Positions 35,690-45,575 are shown, counted from the stretch's first letter. The stretch is DNA of 64,000 nt from Afipia clevelandensis ATCC 49720 (GCF_000336555.1 NZ_KB375281.1:2714826-2778825); one strand, 5' to 3'. Notes: generated by a model not told the origin, from the sequence alone. Numbers and translations are program-made.

Positions 35690-37929
35690 TGGCTGACCGT
35701 CCGACCCCTCTGCTTAATCCTGTGCTCTCGCTCCGTGTCGAGCCTGCACCGAAGGCTGGAAGCCGCGGCGGCAAGGGTCGGCAGAGCATCAACGTTGCGC
35801 GTCTGCCTGAGCAAATTCGCGTTCTCGGCGCTGCAAGCCGCGCTTTGTTGGGGTCGCGCGCCCAGCTTTCAACATTCAGCGGAAAGACGCATCTCGTCGC
35901 GAGGATGTTTATCGATTCGCTTGCTCCTACAAAAGCACCGAACGACCTGTTTCATCCGACGCAAGCATGCCAGCTCGTCGCCCCGGTCAAGCACGGCTAC
36001 CTGATTGAGGCGGATGTCGACGAGCTGGAGCGGCTCAACTACGTCATCGAGCATCCGTCCAACATAAAAGTGCAGGCGGATATCTCTAACGTGAAAGAGC
36101 TGGGTCTGTATTCGGCCGACGAGAAGCTTCGCGGACGCGACCTACAGCAGATGTGGGATGCGGCCCTCGACGATGAAGAGGGCGGAAAACTTTTCATTGT
36201 TTGGCTCGCGCCCTTCCGTGATCAAGCCGCACAAACGGCTTTGCTCGACCAAGTAAACGTTCTTGCTGATACCGGCACGATCCAACCCACTTTCAGTCTG
36301 CCGCCGCAGTTGTTCGCGACACGGGAGGAAGCAGCGCGGGCACAGCCACTCGCGGTATCGCGTCAATCGAGCATCGCGCGAGCGATGCGATCCTACCGCG
36401 CGCATGGCGCGGCTCGCACGATGATCCGCGTGCCTTCGCTCGACGGTCTGAATCAACTTGTTGCGTCAGGAGCGTCGTACCGAATTGACCCAGTACGTCC
36501 CATCCGCGCGGCTCAGCCTGGAGTGGGTCAGCATCCGGACGTACCAGTCGATCTTACAGGTGCGCCCGTGGTAGGGGTCATTGACGGCGGCCTTCATGCG
36601 CCGAGTTACGCGACGGCTGAAGCGTGGCGCGTCACGCCTTCCTTGATTCCGGATGTTCATGCTGATCGTGTTCATGGGAACGGCGTGACTTCCCTCGTGG
36701 TCCATGCTCATGCTTGGAATAACAATCGCCCACTGCCGCCACTCAACTGCCGGGTCGGCACGGTGCAGGCGGTACCTCACCGCAACAGTCGCCATCCATT
36801 CAACACTACGGCTCTCATCGACCATTTGATGCAGGTATTCCGCGATCATCCAGAAACGCGGGTTTGGAATATTTCAGCCAACGAAGAAGCTCCGTTCAAT
36901 CCGAACGATATCAGCTACCTCGGACACGAGTTGACATTGCTCGCACGACAGCACGGCATCCTGCCAGTCATCTCCATCGGAAATGTCAGCCAGTCAAATA
37001 GCGACGGCCCGAATGCTCCTGCCGACTGTGAAGCTGCGATCTCTGTCGGCGGCAGAATTGCGAGTGGCACAGGTGCGCCCGGTGACGGTTGCCCGCGCTG
37101 CCTTCCCGGACCGGGGCCGGACGGCATGCTCAAACCTGATCTCTCATGGTTTTCGGAGCTGCGCATGGTTGGCGGCGTCATCGACACGGGAAGCAGTTAC
37201 GCGACCCCGCTTGTATCGTCTGTCGCTGCGCATACGTTCGCAAAGTTGCGCGATCCTTCACCTGATCTTGTTAAAGCACTTCTCATTAACGCGGCAGAGC
37301 GCGATACGCATGATCCGAGGCTCGGGTGGGGGACGCCTTTCAATGGTGCTGCTCCTTGGGAGTGCCACAACGGCAGCGTCACACTTGCGTGGCGTGCGCG
37401 GCTCACACCGGGGTCTGCGTATTACTGGAACGGCATACCCATCCCACCCGAGATGGTGAAGGACGGCAAACTGACTGGGCGTGGCCGTCTTACCGCCGTA
37501 CTCTCTCCGATGGTTTCGCCGCACGCTTCATCAAACTACTTCGCAACGCGGCTCCAGACCGCCCTTCAGTACCCCAAGGGCAAAGACAAATGGGACAATT
37601 TGCTGGGTACGATGAAAGAGTCATCTCTAGCCGAGACGGACGCCCGCAAGGAGCTTGCGAAATGGCAACCTGTGCGCCGCCACAGCCGGGAATTCGACGC
37701 GTTGAAATTTCAAGGAAATCATTTCCGGCTGTTTGCGCAAGTCTTTGCTCGTGATCTCTATCAGTTTGGTCGCACCCGCGCTGAGGAGATCGGTCCGCAA
37801 GAAGTGGCCTTCGTCCTGACTCTTTGGGGCGCGGACGGCGACGAAACGATCCACGATTCGACGGTCCGGGCGTTGGGCAACTTCGTCGAAAGCGCAGTCA
37901 TCAACCAAGAAATCGAAATTCAGCAGTAG
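35689..37929 (+). CDS. ietS: Subtilisin-like serine protease, IetS-like
   Basis: A 746-residue S8 peptidase with the full catalytic triad: Asp in GVIDGGLH (about 297), His in VHGNGVTSLVVHAH (about 330) and Ser in DTGSSYATPLVSS (about 506). No signal peptide is present, so it acts in the cytoplasm, which fits a toxin held in check by the ATPase partner. The N-terminal 280 residues resemble a regulatory/pro-domain region. Its start overlaps the stop of the AAA gene. Confidence 0.8.
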   Translation: MADRPTPLLNPVLSLRVEPAPKAGSRGGKGRQSINVARLPEQIRVLGAASRALLGSRAQLSTFSGKTHLVARMFIDSLAPTKAPNDLFHPTQACQLVAPVKHGYLIEADVDELERLNYVIEHPSNIKVQADISNVKELGLYSADEKLRGRDLQQMWDAALDDEEGGKLFIVWLAPFRDQAAQTALLDQVNVLADTGTIQPTFSLPPQLFATREEAARAQPLAVSRQSSIARAMRSYRAHGAARTMIRVPSLDGLNQLVASGASYRIDPVRPIRAAQPGVGQHPDVPVDLTGAPVVGVIDGGLHAPSYATAEAWRVTPSLIPDVHADRVHGNGVTSLVVHAHAWNNNRPLPPLNCRVGTVQAVPHRNSRHPFNTTALIDHLMQVFRDHPETRVWNISANEEAPFNPNDISYLGHELTLLARQHGILPVISIGNVSQSNSDGPNAPADCEAAISVGGRIASGTGAPGDGCPRCLPGPGPDGMLKPDLSWFSELRMVGGVIDTGSSYATPLVSSVAAHTFAKLRDPSPDLVKALLINAAERDTHDPRLGWGTPFNGAAPWECHNGSVTLAWRARLTPGSAYYWNGIPIPPEMVKDGKLTGRGRLTAVLSPMVSPHASSNYFATRLQTALQYPKGKDKWDNLLGTMKESSLAETDARKELAKWQPVRRHSREFDALKFQGNHFRLFAQVFARDLYQFGRTRAEEIGPQEVAFVLTLWGADGDETIHDSTVRALGNFVESAVINQEIEIQQ

Positions 37930-38147
37930 TACGTCATGCATAGTAGTTCGTATTTCGGTCAAGACGCCTTCGGCCATGGTAATACGGCGGACGCCACCGA
38001 GCCGCTGCGGGTCCGGACTGCAAGTTTCCATATTAGCTATGGTCATGTCGCGATTTTGTTGCGTCGCTGCGGGGTGCCGTTATCATCTGCCGGCACACAC
38101 GCATGTTGGACAGGTCGACCTGGGCTCTAAGAGCCCAAGGAATTGGA
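37930..38147. other. Spacer before the methyltransferase operon, with a palindrome
   Basis: A 218-bp gene-free spacer. At 38121-38137 is TGGGCTC-TAA-GAGCCCA, a perfect 7-bp inverted repeat 10 bp upstream of the methyltransferase start, either an operator or a hairpin next to the ribosome-binding site. Controller-type regulation of the operon is possible, but no controller gene is adjacent. Confidence 0.45.
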
Positions 38148-40916
38148 ATGAACGCAGTAGAAATCGAAGAAGCAGTTTCAGACCTCGCGGGGCAGCCTTT
38201 TGACCCGGGTGAATTTCCCTATGCCTTCCTGACCGCATTCGGGAACAAGGACACCACGATCAAGCGACTTCGCACGGGCAACACCAACGCGTCGGACGTG
38301 CCCGCCGGTGTCCTCCAGCGTAACCATATCCATATCGCCGTGTGCCCTGACGGCATGGTCAGCAAGACCATCGTCGCGCTGCGCGAGAGTCCGAAGACGG
38401 CATCGGCCAAAGCCAAATTCGTGTTGGCAACCGACGGCGTCTCGCTGGAAGCCGAGGACCTGATCGGCGGAGAGGCCATCGCTTGCGTCTACAAGGACTT
38501 CGCAAAACACTTCGGCTTTTTCCTGCCGCTGGCAGGCATCTCTACCGTCAAGGAGATCAAGAATAACCCATTCGACATCAAAGCCACGGGGCGGTTGAAC
38601 AAGCTCTATGTCGAACTGCTGAAAGACAATCCTGACTGGGCAAAGGACGCCAAGCGCCCGGCCCTGAACCAATTCATTGCGCGCCTGATCTTCTGCTTCT
38701 TCGCGGAAGACACTGGCATCTTCCGTTCGAAACAGTTCACCAAAACCATCGAGCAGATGTCCGACAGCCAGTCCGGCAACACGCACGAAATTCTGTGCGA
38801 GTTGTTCAGGGCGATGGACTTGAAGTCTGAAGACCGTGAAGCAGCCAAGATCAAAAGCTGGGCGAACGATTTCCCGTATGTGAACGGTGGCATGTTTGCT
38901 GGCGGCGCGGAATGCCCCAAGTTCTCCCGTATCGCTCGTTCCTATCTTCTCGCCGTTGGCAATCTGGAATGGGACAAGATCAACCCGGACATCTTCGGGT
39001 CAATGATTCAAGCGGTGGCCGACGACGGCGAGCGCGGCGAGCTTGGCATGCATTACACAAGTGTGCCTAACATCTTGAAGGTGCTGAATCCGCTGTTCCT
39101 TGACGATCTGCGAGAGCATCTCCAAAGCACAGACGACAACGTACGTAAGCTTCGAAATTTGCGTAAGCGTTTGTCTACCATCCGCGTCTTCGATCCTGCC
39201 TGCGGATCAGGAAACTTTCTTGTGATCGCTTACAAAGAGATGCGGGCAATTGAGCATGTAATTGTACGTCGAACGGGAGATGACCCAAAGAGCTGGATCA
39301 AGCTCGACAACTTTTTCGGCATCGAGATCAAGAACTTCGCTGTCGAAATTGCGCGTCTTGCTTTGCTGATTGCCGAGTTTCAATGCGACGTCCAGTACAT
39401 CAGTCAGCAAGAAGCCCGGGCGATGGTGCTCCCGCTACACCGAACAGGGCAGATACGTTCTTCGAACGCGCTTCAACTAAATTGGCTTGAGGTATGCCCG
39501 CCGCCCAAATCGACGGTCTTGGCGGAGCATGATTTGGCGGGGCCCACTGGGCGTCTCGCCCTGGATGAGAATTCCCTCACTGAAAGCCAGTCCATCGAAA
39601 CATATGTATGCGGTAATCCGCCCTACAAAGGTAGCCAGTGGCAAACTAAAGACCAGAAGAATGATCTTGTTCTGGCGTTCAAGCACTATGATGTTTCCAC
39701 GGGCGCGCTGGACTACGTATCCGGATGGTTCATCAAGGCATGTGACTATTTGCGAGCAATGCCTTCCGGAGCCGCCGCGTTTGTGGCAACCAACAGCATC
39801 AACCAAGGTAGACAGGTCGCGCTACTTTGGAGGCCGATATTGGAAGCTGGTCTAGAAATCAACTTCGCTCACCGCTCGTTTCAGTGGAGCAATCTTGCAA
39901 AGAACAAAGCTGGCGTGACGGTGTCTGTCATCGGTTTTGGGAAGGTCTCCCAGAAACACAAGCTCGTTGTTACGGACGACGTTTCACAGAAAGTCAGCAA
40001 CATCTCTCCCTACTTGGTGTCCGGGCCAAATATCTTTGTAGAGTCTCGGAACTCAACATTGTCTGCTGTGCCATCAATGACGTTTGGCAACATGCCTAAT
40101 GACGATGGGTTCTTGCTCTTGGATGGCGACGACGCACGACGCGCGGCAAGCGGCAATCAGGATCGATCTCGATTTATACGTCCGATCTACGGGTCTCAAG
40201 AATTCATTCAGGGTGTCGAGAGACGATGCATCTGGGTTCGCGACGAGGATTATGAGATCGCGAAAAAAGATGAATGGTTGAGAAGTCGATTCGACGGAGT
40301 AGCCGCCGCACGTAAAGCCAGCACTCGCGAAACCACTCGCGTGTTAGCCAATTCTCCTTATCGGTTCGGCGAGGTCCGGCAAACCGGAGAGGAAGTCATC
40401 ATAGCTGTTCCCGGCATCAGTTCAGAGAACCGTAATTACTTGCCGTGCGGGCTTCTACCGCCCGGAACCATCGTGAGCAACAAGATATACGCTCTGCTTG
40501 ATGCTCCGCTGTGGACGCTGGCACTGATCGCTTCCCGAATCCACTGGGTTTGGATTGCAACTGTCTGTGTCCGCTTGCGAACTGATTTTTCCTATTCAAA
40601 CACCCTCGGCTGGAACACGTTTCCGGTTCCGCCGCTGACAGAACACAACAAGACTGATTTGGCGCGCAGCGCCCAGAACATCCTTCTGTGCCGCGAGTCG
40701 CATTTCCCTGCATCGATTGCTGAACTGTACGAGGCAGGCGCGATGCCCGATGATCTGAAGCGGGCTCACGATCAAAACGATGAAGAGATTGAGAGAATTT
40801 ACATTGGTCGTCGCTTCAGAAACGACACGGAGCGTCTGGAAAAATTATTTGAGCTTTACGCGAAGATGTCTTCCGAGAAGCCGCAACCCAAGAAGAAAGC
40901 GAAGCGTGCTGCATGA
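38148..40916 (+). CDS. Large DNA (N6-adenine) methyltransferase, YeeA/MmeI-like
   Basis: A 922-residue protein with a gamma-type amino-methyltransferase core. Motif I is VFDPACGSGNFLVIAY (about 360) and motif IV is CGNPPYKGSQW (about 490). About 340 residues precede the core, and a long C-terminal half probably recognises DNA (CVRLRTDFSYSNTLGWNTFP). This is the YeeA/MmeI-like layout. I see no clear PD-(D/E)xK site, so cleavage may rest with the GIY-YIG partner. ATG 38148 is preferred over an upstream in-frame start at 38103. It overlaps the helicase by ATGA. Confidence 0.82.
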   Translation: MNAVEIEEAVSDLAGQPFDPGEFPYAFLTAFGNKDTTIKRLRTGNTNASDVPAGVLQRNHIHIAVCPDGMVSKTIVALRESPKTASAKAKFVLATDGVSLEAEDLIGGEAIACVYKDFAKHFGFFLPLAGISTVKEIKNNPFDIKATGRLNKLYVELLKDNPDWAKDAKRPALNQFIARLIFCFFAEDTGIFRSKQFTKTIEQMSDSQSGNTHEILCELFRAMDLKSEDREAAKIKSWANDFPYVNGGMFAGGAECPKFSRIARSYLLAVGNLEWDKINPDIFGSMIQAVADDGERGELGMHYTSVPNILKVLNPLFLDDLREHLQSTDDNVRKLRNLRKRLSTIRVFDPACGSGNFLVIAYKEMRAIEHVIVRRTGDDPKSWIKLDNFFGIEIKNFAVEIARLALLIAEFQCDVQYISQQEARAMVLPLHRTGQIRSSNALQLNWLEVCPPPKSTVLAEHDLAGPTGRLALDENSLTESQSIETYVCGNPPYKGSQWQTKDQKNDLVLAFKHYDVSTGALDYVSGWFIKACDYLRAMPSGAAAFVATNSINQGRQVALLWRPILEAGLEINFAHRSFQWSNLAKNKAGVTVSVIGFGKVSQKHKLVVTDDVSQKVSNISPYLVSGPNIFVESRNSTLSAVPSMTFGNMPNDDGFLLLDGDDARRAASGNQDRSRFIRPIYGSQEFIQGVERRCIWVRDEDYEIAKKDEWLRSRFDGVAAARKASTRETTRVLANSPYRFGEVRQTGEEVIIAVPGISSENRNYLPCGLLPPGTIVSNKIYALLDAPLWTLALIASRIHWVWIATVCVRLRTDFSYSNTLGWNTFPVPPLTEHNKTDLARSAQNILLCRESHFPASIAELYEAGAMPDDLKRAHDQNDEEIERIYIGRRFRNDTERLEKLFELYAKMSSEKPQPKKKAKRAA

Positions 40917-42988
40917 CGCAGGACAATCCCACAAACAAGCGGACATTGCCGTCCGTATCGATCACGACATCTCGCACGGGCGCGTCGACGAAGCAAAATG
41001 AAATGGGCATGCGCGTCATGCAGGAACGCGCTTATGCGCGGCGTGGCGAACAATACTTGCTCATCAAGTCCCCGCCTGCTTCGGGCAAGTCCCGGGCGCT
41101 CATGTTCATTGCGTTGGACAAGCTTCGCAATCAGGGCCTCAAACAGGCGATCATCGTCGTACCCGAAAAGTCCATCGGCGGCAGCTTCGCAGATGAGAAG
41201 CTGACAGAGAATGGTTTCTGGGCCGACTGGACAGTGAAGCCGCAATGGAATCTGTGCAACGCGCCGGGCATCGACGAGCCCAAGGTCGCCAAGTCCAAGG
41301 TCAAGGCCGTCGCGGAATTTCTCGCCAGCGGCGATAGCGTGCTTGTTTGCACACACGCCACGTTCCGTTTTGCCGTCGAAGAGCTGGGCGTCGAAGCATT
41401 CGACCACCGCCTGATTGCGGTCGATGAGTTCCATCACGTCAGCAGCAACCCCGACAACAAGCTCGGCGGCCAGTTAGGGCAGTTCATCGCCCGCGATAAA
41501 GTTCATCTTGTCGCGATGACCGGTTCCTACTTCCGGGGCGATGCAGAGCCTGTGCTCGCCCCCGCAGATGAAGCCAAGTTCGAGACTGTCACCTACACCT
41601 ACTACGAACAGCTCAATGGCTATGAGTATCTGAAGTCTCTTGATATCGGCTACTTCTTCTACACGGGCCGGTATCTGGACGCGATCATGACCGTGCTCGA
41701 TCCCGCGTTCAAAACAATCGTTCACATTCCCAATGTGAACTCGCGGGAGAGTACGAAGGACAAGCATAAAGAAGTCGAAGAGATCATGGACGCGCTCGGG
41801 ACCTGGAAGGGCGCGGACCCGGTAACGGGCTTCCACATGATCGAGCTTTCGAATGGCAGAACGATCAAGGTTGCCGATCTGGTCGATGATGATCCGGCCA
41901 AGCGTGAGAAAGTCTCAGCCGCGCTGAAGGACCCAAAGCAGCGCAACAACCGCGATCATGTCGATATCATCATCGCCCTTGGTATGGCGAAGGAAGGCTT
42001 TGACTGGATCTGGTGTGAGCACGCCCTAACGGTGGGTTACCGCAGCAGTCTCACGGAAGTGATCCAGATCATTGGCCGGGCTACTCGCGATGCCCCCGGC
42101 AAGGAAAGCTCGCGGTTCACGAACCTGATCGCTGAGCCGGATGCGGCTGAAGCGCTCGTGGTCGACGCGATCAACGATACGCTCAAGGCAATCGCGGCAA
42201 GCTTGCTGATGGAGCAAGTGCTCGCGCCACGTTTCGAGTTCACGCCCAAGAATGCCGGGCCGAAAGATGGATTTAACTACGGACCGGACGGCTATTCGGA
42301 AGACAACCCGCGCAATGTCGGATTCAACGAGGCGACGGGCCAGTTCCACTTCGAGATCAAAGGCCTTGTCACCCCGGAGAGCCCCGAGGCGACCCGCATT
42401 TGCCGCGAGGATTTGAACGAGGTGATCACCGCGTTTGTGCAGGACAAGACCGCTCTCGAACGCGGCATTTTTGACCGCGAGAACACTGTCCCGGAAGAAC
42501 TGACTGTCGCGAGGATGGGCAAGATCGTCCGGGATCGCTATCCGGAGCTGAGTGAAGCAGATCAGGAAGCAGTCCGTCAGCATGCCATCGCTGCACTGAA
42601 CCTGACGCAAGAAGCGAAGCGGCTTGCCACGGGCGATGGAGAGCAGAGTTCCAATACGGCGCTGATCGACGGCGTTCGGAAGATCGCAATGGATGTGCGC
42701 GAACTCGATATCGATCTGATCGATCACATCAACCCATTCGAAGCGGCATATGCCGTGCTTGCGAAGGCCATGGACGAGAAGACGCTCAAGCAGGTGAAGG
42801 CAGTCATCGAAGCCAAACGCGTCAATCTGAGCTACGAAGAAGCCCGTGAACTCGCTATGCGCGCTCTCACTTTCAAGAAGGAGCGCGGTCGCGCCCCGGA
42901 AATCACCTCACAGGACGCGTGGGAAAAGAAGTTGGCCGAAGGCGTTGCCGCTCTTGCCCGTTACAGATCGCAGGCCGCCAATGGGTGA
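40913..42988 (+). CDS. Superfamily 2 helicase of a restriction-like operon
   Basis: A 691-residue helicase. Motif I is SPPASGKSRA (about 55), motif II VDEFHHVS (DEFH variant, about 170), motif III AMTGSYFRG, and motif VI IQIIGRATRDAP (about 385). The C-terminal 250 residues are helical and unassigned. Start and stop overlap the methyltransferase and the nuclease genes, so all three products are made together. Likely an ATP-driven translocase that licenses restriction. Confidence 0.82.
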   Translation: MTQDNPTNKRTLPSVSITTSRTGASTKQNEMGMRVMQERAYARRGEQYLLIKSPPASGKSRALMFIALDKLRNQGLKQAIIVVPEKSIGGSFADEKLTENGFWADWTVKPQWNLCNAPGIDEPKVAKSKVKAVAEFLASGDSVLVCTHATFRFAVEELGVEAFDHRLIAVDEFHHVSSNPDNKLGGQLGQFIARDKVHLVAMTGSYFRGDAEPVLAPADEAKFETVTYTYYEQLNGYEYLKSLDIGYFFYTGRYLDAIMTVLDPAFKTIVHIPNVNSRESTKDKHKEVEEIMDALGTWKGADPVTGFHMIELSNGRTIKVADLVDDDPAKREKVSAALKDPKQRNNRDHVDIIIALGMAKEGFDWIWCEHALTVGYRSSLTEVIQIIGRATRDAPGKESSRFTNLIAEPDAAEALVVDAINDTLKAIAASLLMEQVLAPRFEFTPKNAGPKDGFNYGPDGYSEDNPRNVGFNEATGQFHFEIKGLVTPESPEATRICREDLNEVITAFVQDKTALERGIFDRENTVPEELTVARMGKIVRDRYPELSEADQEAVRQHAIAALNLTQEAKRLATGDGEQSSNTALIDGVRKIAMDVRELDIDLIDHINPFEAAYAVLAKAMDEKTLKQVKAVIEAKRVNLSYEEARELAMRALTFKKERGRAPEITSQDAWEKKLAEGVAALARYRSQAANG

Positions 42989-44192
42989 ACTTTCAGACGA
43001 CGAACTGTTGGCCGAACTCGGTGTTGCGGTCGAGCCGAAGAAGGCTGGCGGGCTGACGCCGCGCGAGGAGCGGATCATCGCGGGCTTTGAAGACATCCTG
43101 AATTTCCATGAACAGCATGGCCGGGCCCCGATGCATGGGGAGCAACGGGACATCTTCGAACGTCTGTACGCGGTGCGGCTGGACCGTCTACGTGCGCTTC
43201 CTGAGTGCCGCGAGTTGATTGCTCCGTATGACAAATACGGAATGCTGCGCGGTGCGGCGACGCCCGCAGAGGCGGCCCCGGATGAACTGGACGACGAAGC
43301 GTTACTGGCCGAGCTGGGCGTCGATGCCGCCAAGGCGAATGATATCTCCGTTTTGAAGCACGTCGTGTCGCGCGAAGAGAAGCGGGCTGCGGAGGAGATT
43401 GCCAACCGTACCCCGTGCGAGGATTTCGAATCCTTCAAGCCGCTGTTCGAAAAGGTCCGGCAGGAGCTGGACGAAGGCATCCGCCAGACCCGGAACCTGG
43501 ACAAGGCCGAGATGCAGCTGGCCGATATCCGGCCGGGCGAATGGTTCATCGTCGGCGGGCAGATTGCTTACATCGCAAGCGCGGGCGAAGAGTTTGTCAC
43601 CGAGTATGACCGCAAGGATCGCCGCTTGCGCGTCGTGTATGACAACGCCACCGAAAGCAACGTGCTCGCCCGGTCACTTCAAAAGGCGCTGTATCGTGAC
43701 GGCGCAGGCCGCCGCATCACGAACCCGTCTGCCGGCCCATTGTTCGGCAATGAAGCCGAAGGTGACGATCTGGAGAGCGGGACGATTTACGTGCTCCGCA
43801 GCAAGTCAGACTTGCCGGAAATCGCCAAGCATCGGCAACTCATTCACAAGATCGGCGTGACTGGCGGATCAGTGGAGGTCCGTATTACGCAGGCAGATCA
43901 GGACCCGACATACCTGCTTGCCGAGGTCGAGATCGTGGCGAGCTACAAGCTGTTCAACATCAACCGCACACGGCTCGAAAACATTTTCCATCGCCTGTTC
44001 GGGGCCGTCCGGCTCGACTTGTCGATCACGGACCGCTTCGGGCAACCCGTGAAGCCGAGGGAGTGGTTCCTTGTGCCGCTCCACGTCATCGATCAGGCCG
44101 TAGAGAAGATCAAAGACGGAAGCATCACCGAATTCGTCTATGACCCGACGACGGCTTCTTTGCAGAAAGCCGGGAAACGCAAGTCGTCCTGA
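42981..44192 (+). CDS. GIY-YIG family nuclease (T5orf172-type)
   Basis: A 403-residue protein. The N-terminal 250 residues are acidic and helical with a duplicated DDELLAELGV / DDEALLAELGV motif near residues 5 and 110. The C-terminal part holds a GIY-YIG core of the T5orf172/MUG113 type: GTIYVLRSKSDLPE, HKIGVTGGSVEVRI, then ENIFHRLFGAVRLDL with the conserved Glu. ATG 42981 overlaps the helicase stop by 8 bp. Probably the cutting subunit of the methyltransferase-helicase operon. Confidence 0.75.
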   Translation: MGELSDDELLAELGVAVEPKKAGGLTPREERIIAGFEDILNFHEQHGRAPMHGEQRDIFERLYAVRLDRLRALPECRELIAPYDKYGMLRGAATPAEAAPDELDDEALLAELGVDAAKANDISVLKHVVSREEKRAAEEIANRTPCEDFESFKPLFEKVRQELDEGIRQTRNLDKAEMQLADIRPGEWFIVGGQIAYIASAGEEFVTEYDRKDRRLRVVYDNATESNVLARSLQKALYRDGAGRRITNPSAGPLFGNEAEGDDLESGTIYVLRSKSDLPEIAKHRQLIHKIGVTGGSVEVRITQADQDPTYLLAEVEIVASYKLFNINRTRLENIFHRLFGAVRLDLSITDRFGQPVKPREWFLVPLHVIDQAVEKIKDGSITEFVYDPTTASLQKAGKRKSS

Positions 44193-44599
44193 TTCGTGGT
44201 CCGGTGCAGGTGGAGCGGAAAGCTCGAGGCCTGCTCGTGGTGCCGAGGGGCGCGAAAGCCCTTCGGTCGATAGGTGCAGGGAGAGCGATATCTCCCGGCG
44301 CGTGGTTCAGCGGCAAGACGCATGACCATGGGGGTCTCGGGGGAGCATGGAGGCTCCGGCCCGAGTGGCGCTGGATCGGCCACAACGGTCCTCCATGGTT
44401 CGGTGCAGGTGGAGCGGGAAAGCTCCAAGTCCTTCGAGTGATTGACCGACGATACGGTCAGTGACGCGATACGGCTCGATGCCGGATGAGCGTCATGCGC
44501 CGGGGGGATGCAACGGGGACGCGCCAGCGGGTCCCCTTGCCAAGATGGTGCGGGTATTACCGCACACATCTTGCAGTCCGCGCGAAGCGCACTGTTCTG
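44193..44599. other. Gene-free region with a repeated hairpin array (possible RNA)
   Basis: A 407-bp stretch between the nuclease gene and the convergent hypothetical gene. The unit CGGTGCAGGTGGAGCGG(G)AAAGCTC occurs at 44202-44225 and 44401-44425. In between are further GC-rich hairpins: CCGAGGGGC/GCCCTTCGG (44234-44256), GGGAGA/TCTCCC (about 44279-44295) and GGAGC/GGCTCC (about 44342-44357). Tandem tRNA-arm-sized hairpins suggest a structured RNA or a degenerate tRNA-like array. None folds into a canonical tRNA by eye. Confidence 0.45.
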
Positions 44600-45430
44600 C
44601 TAGTTGTCGTCGATCTGCGCTATGCCGTGAGCATTGATCAAGGTCACGCACCAACCAGACCGATGCTCCGATCTGAACGTGCTCGCTATGCTGTCGAGGT
44701 CTGCGTCATTGATCCGCCGATCTCGGTTCCAGTTTACAGTTGCGGTTTCCATCAACGCGAGTTCCCCGACCAGAAAGACGAACGAGTTTTCATAGCGGCG
44801 ACGACGTTCCTCCTGTTCGGTAGGCGGAAGCGTGCAGACGTGCTGCGCTCCTTGCGTCACGGGTTTGATGAACGCTGAAGTCCTTCTCATTCGCGGCGGC
44901 GGGGCTTCGCTTTCCAGCTCGTAATCTGACGGCTCGGCCAGAGCCATTGGAAACCATCCCTCGTTCGTCCAGTTCAGGGCGCATGCGAACGGGTAGACGT
45001 ATGGAAGGTCCAGCCTGAAACAAACAGGCTCGGTGGTTTCGAAGGGATACTCGTGCCATTCAGGGCCGAGGCGATTGACGCGAAAAGGCTTCCCGATAAG
45101 TCGAGGGAGCAGCTCGATTGCACCGAGCCTCCGGTAATACAGCAGGAACTCCCGAAACTCCCGCGCGGTCGAAACGGCGGCGTTCAAGTCGGGTATGACG
45201 TGCGGATGACGATCGGCAATGTATTGAAAAACTAACGCCGCATTCGCCGCGCTGATTTTTCCTTTCCGAAAGTTTTCGTTGAACGCTGGGCCAACACTGT
45301 TGGGAGCTCGCCTGAGCGCCTTCTCGTAAAGGTCGGCCCACGTCAGCTCCTTCAATTTTATCAGTCGCATTACAGCGTCATACAAATCGACGCGCTGCTT
45401 GTTCGACGATTTGAGCCAATCAATTGCCAT
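44600..45430 (-). CDS. Hypothetical protein, possibly regulatory
   Basis: A 276-residue soluble protein, not recognised. The first 90 residues are helical (LIKLKELTWADLYEKALRR, then NFRKGKISAANAALVFQYIA) and could form a DNA-binding bundle. The rest is mixed, with several Trp/Tyr and Pro. A palindromic operator-like site lies 62 bp upstream of its ATG. Divergent from the small gene and recombinase at 45576-47509, so it might regulate them. Confidence 0.55.
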   Translation of the reverse strand: MAIDWLKSSNKQRVDLYDAVMRLIKLKELTWADLYEKALRRAPNSVGPAFNENFRKGKISAANAALVFQYIADRHPHVIPDLNAAVSTAREFREFLLYYRRLGAIELLPRLIGKPFRVNRLGPEWHEYPFETTEPVCFRLDLPYVYPFACALNWTNEGWFPMALAEPSDYELESEAPPPRMRRTSAFIKPVTQGAQHVCTLPPTEQEERRRRYENSFVFLVGELALMETATVNWNRDRRINDADLDSIASTFRSEHRSGWCVTLINAHGIAQIDDN

Positions 45431-45491
45431 CGCTACCCGGAAAATACGGAGGCGCGAACCTCACTTATGGAATTGAATGAGAAAGTTGCAG

Positions 45492-45513
45492 ATATAGGAT
45501 TTTTGTCCTATAT
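45492..45513. promoter_or_regulatory. Operator-like palindrome between divergent genes
   Basis: ATATAGGA / TCCTATAT, a perfect 8-bp inverted repeat with a 6-nt T-rich spacer, midway between the hypothetical gene (minus) and the recombinase operon (plus). It is AT-rich in a GC-rich setting and typical of a repressor site. Confidence 0.55.
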
Positions 45514-45575
45514 TATCCGAGTGGCTAGTTTCCGGAGGAAAGACGCCACCGGTCTGCGGCCCGAAAGGACCGAGG

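Noticed and set aside
37936..38130. Small plus-strand frame between the subtilisin and methyltransferase genes
   Set aside because: No ribosome-binding site and no protein-like pattern. An opposing frame over the same bases is equally open.
44193..44599. Canonical tRNA genes in the hairpin array
   Set aside because: Segments recall D-arm or T-arm pieces, but I could not build acceptor, anticodon and T stems with correct spacing.
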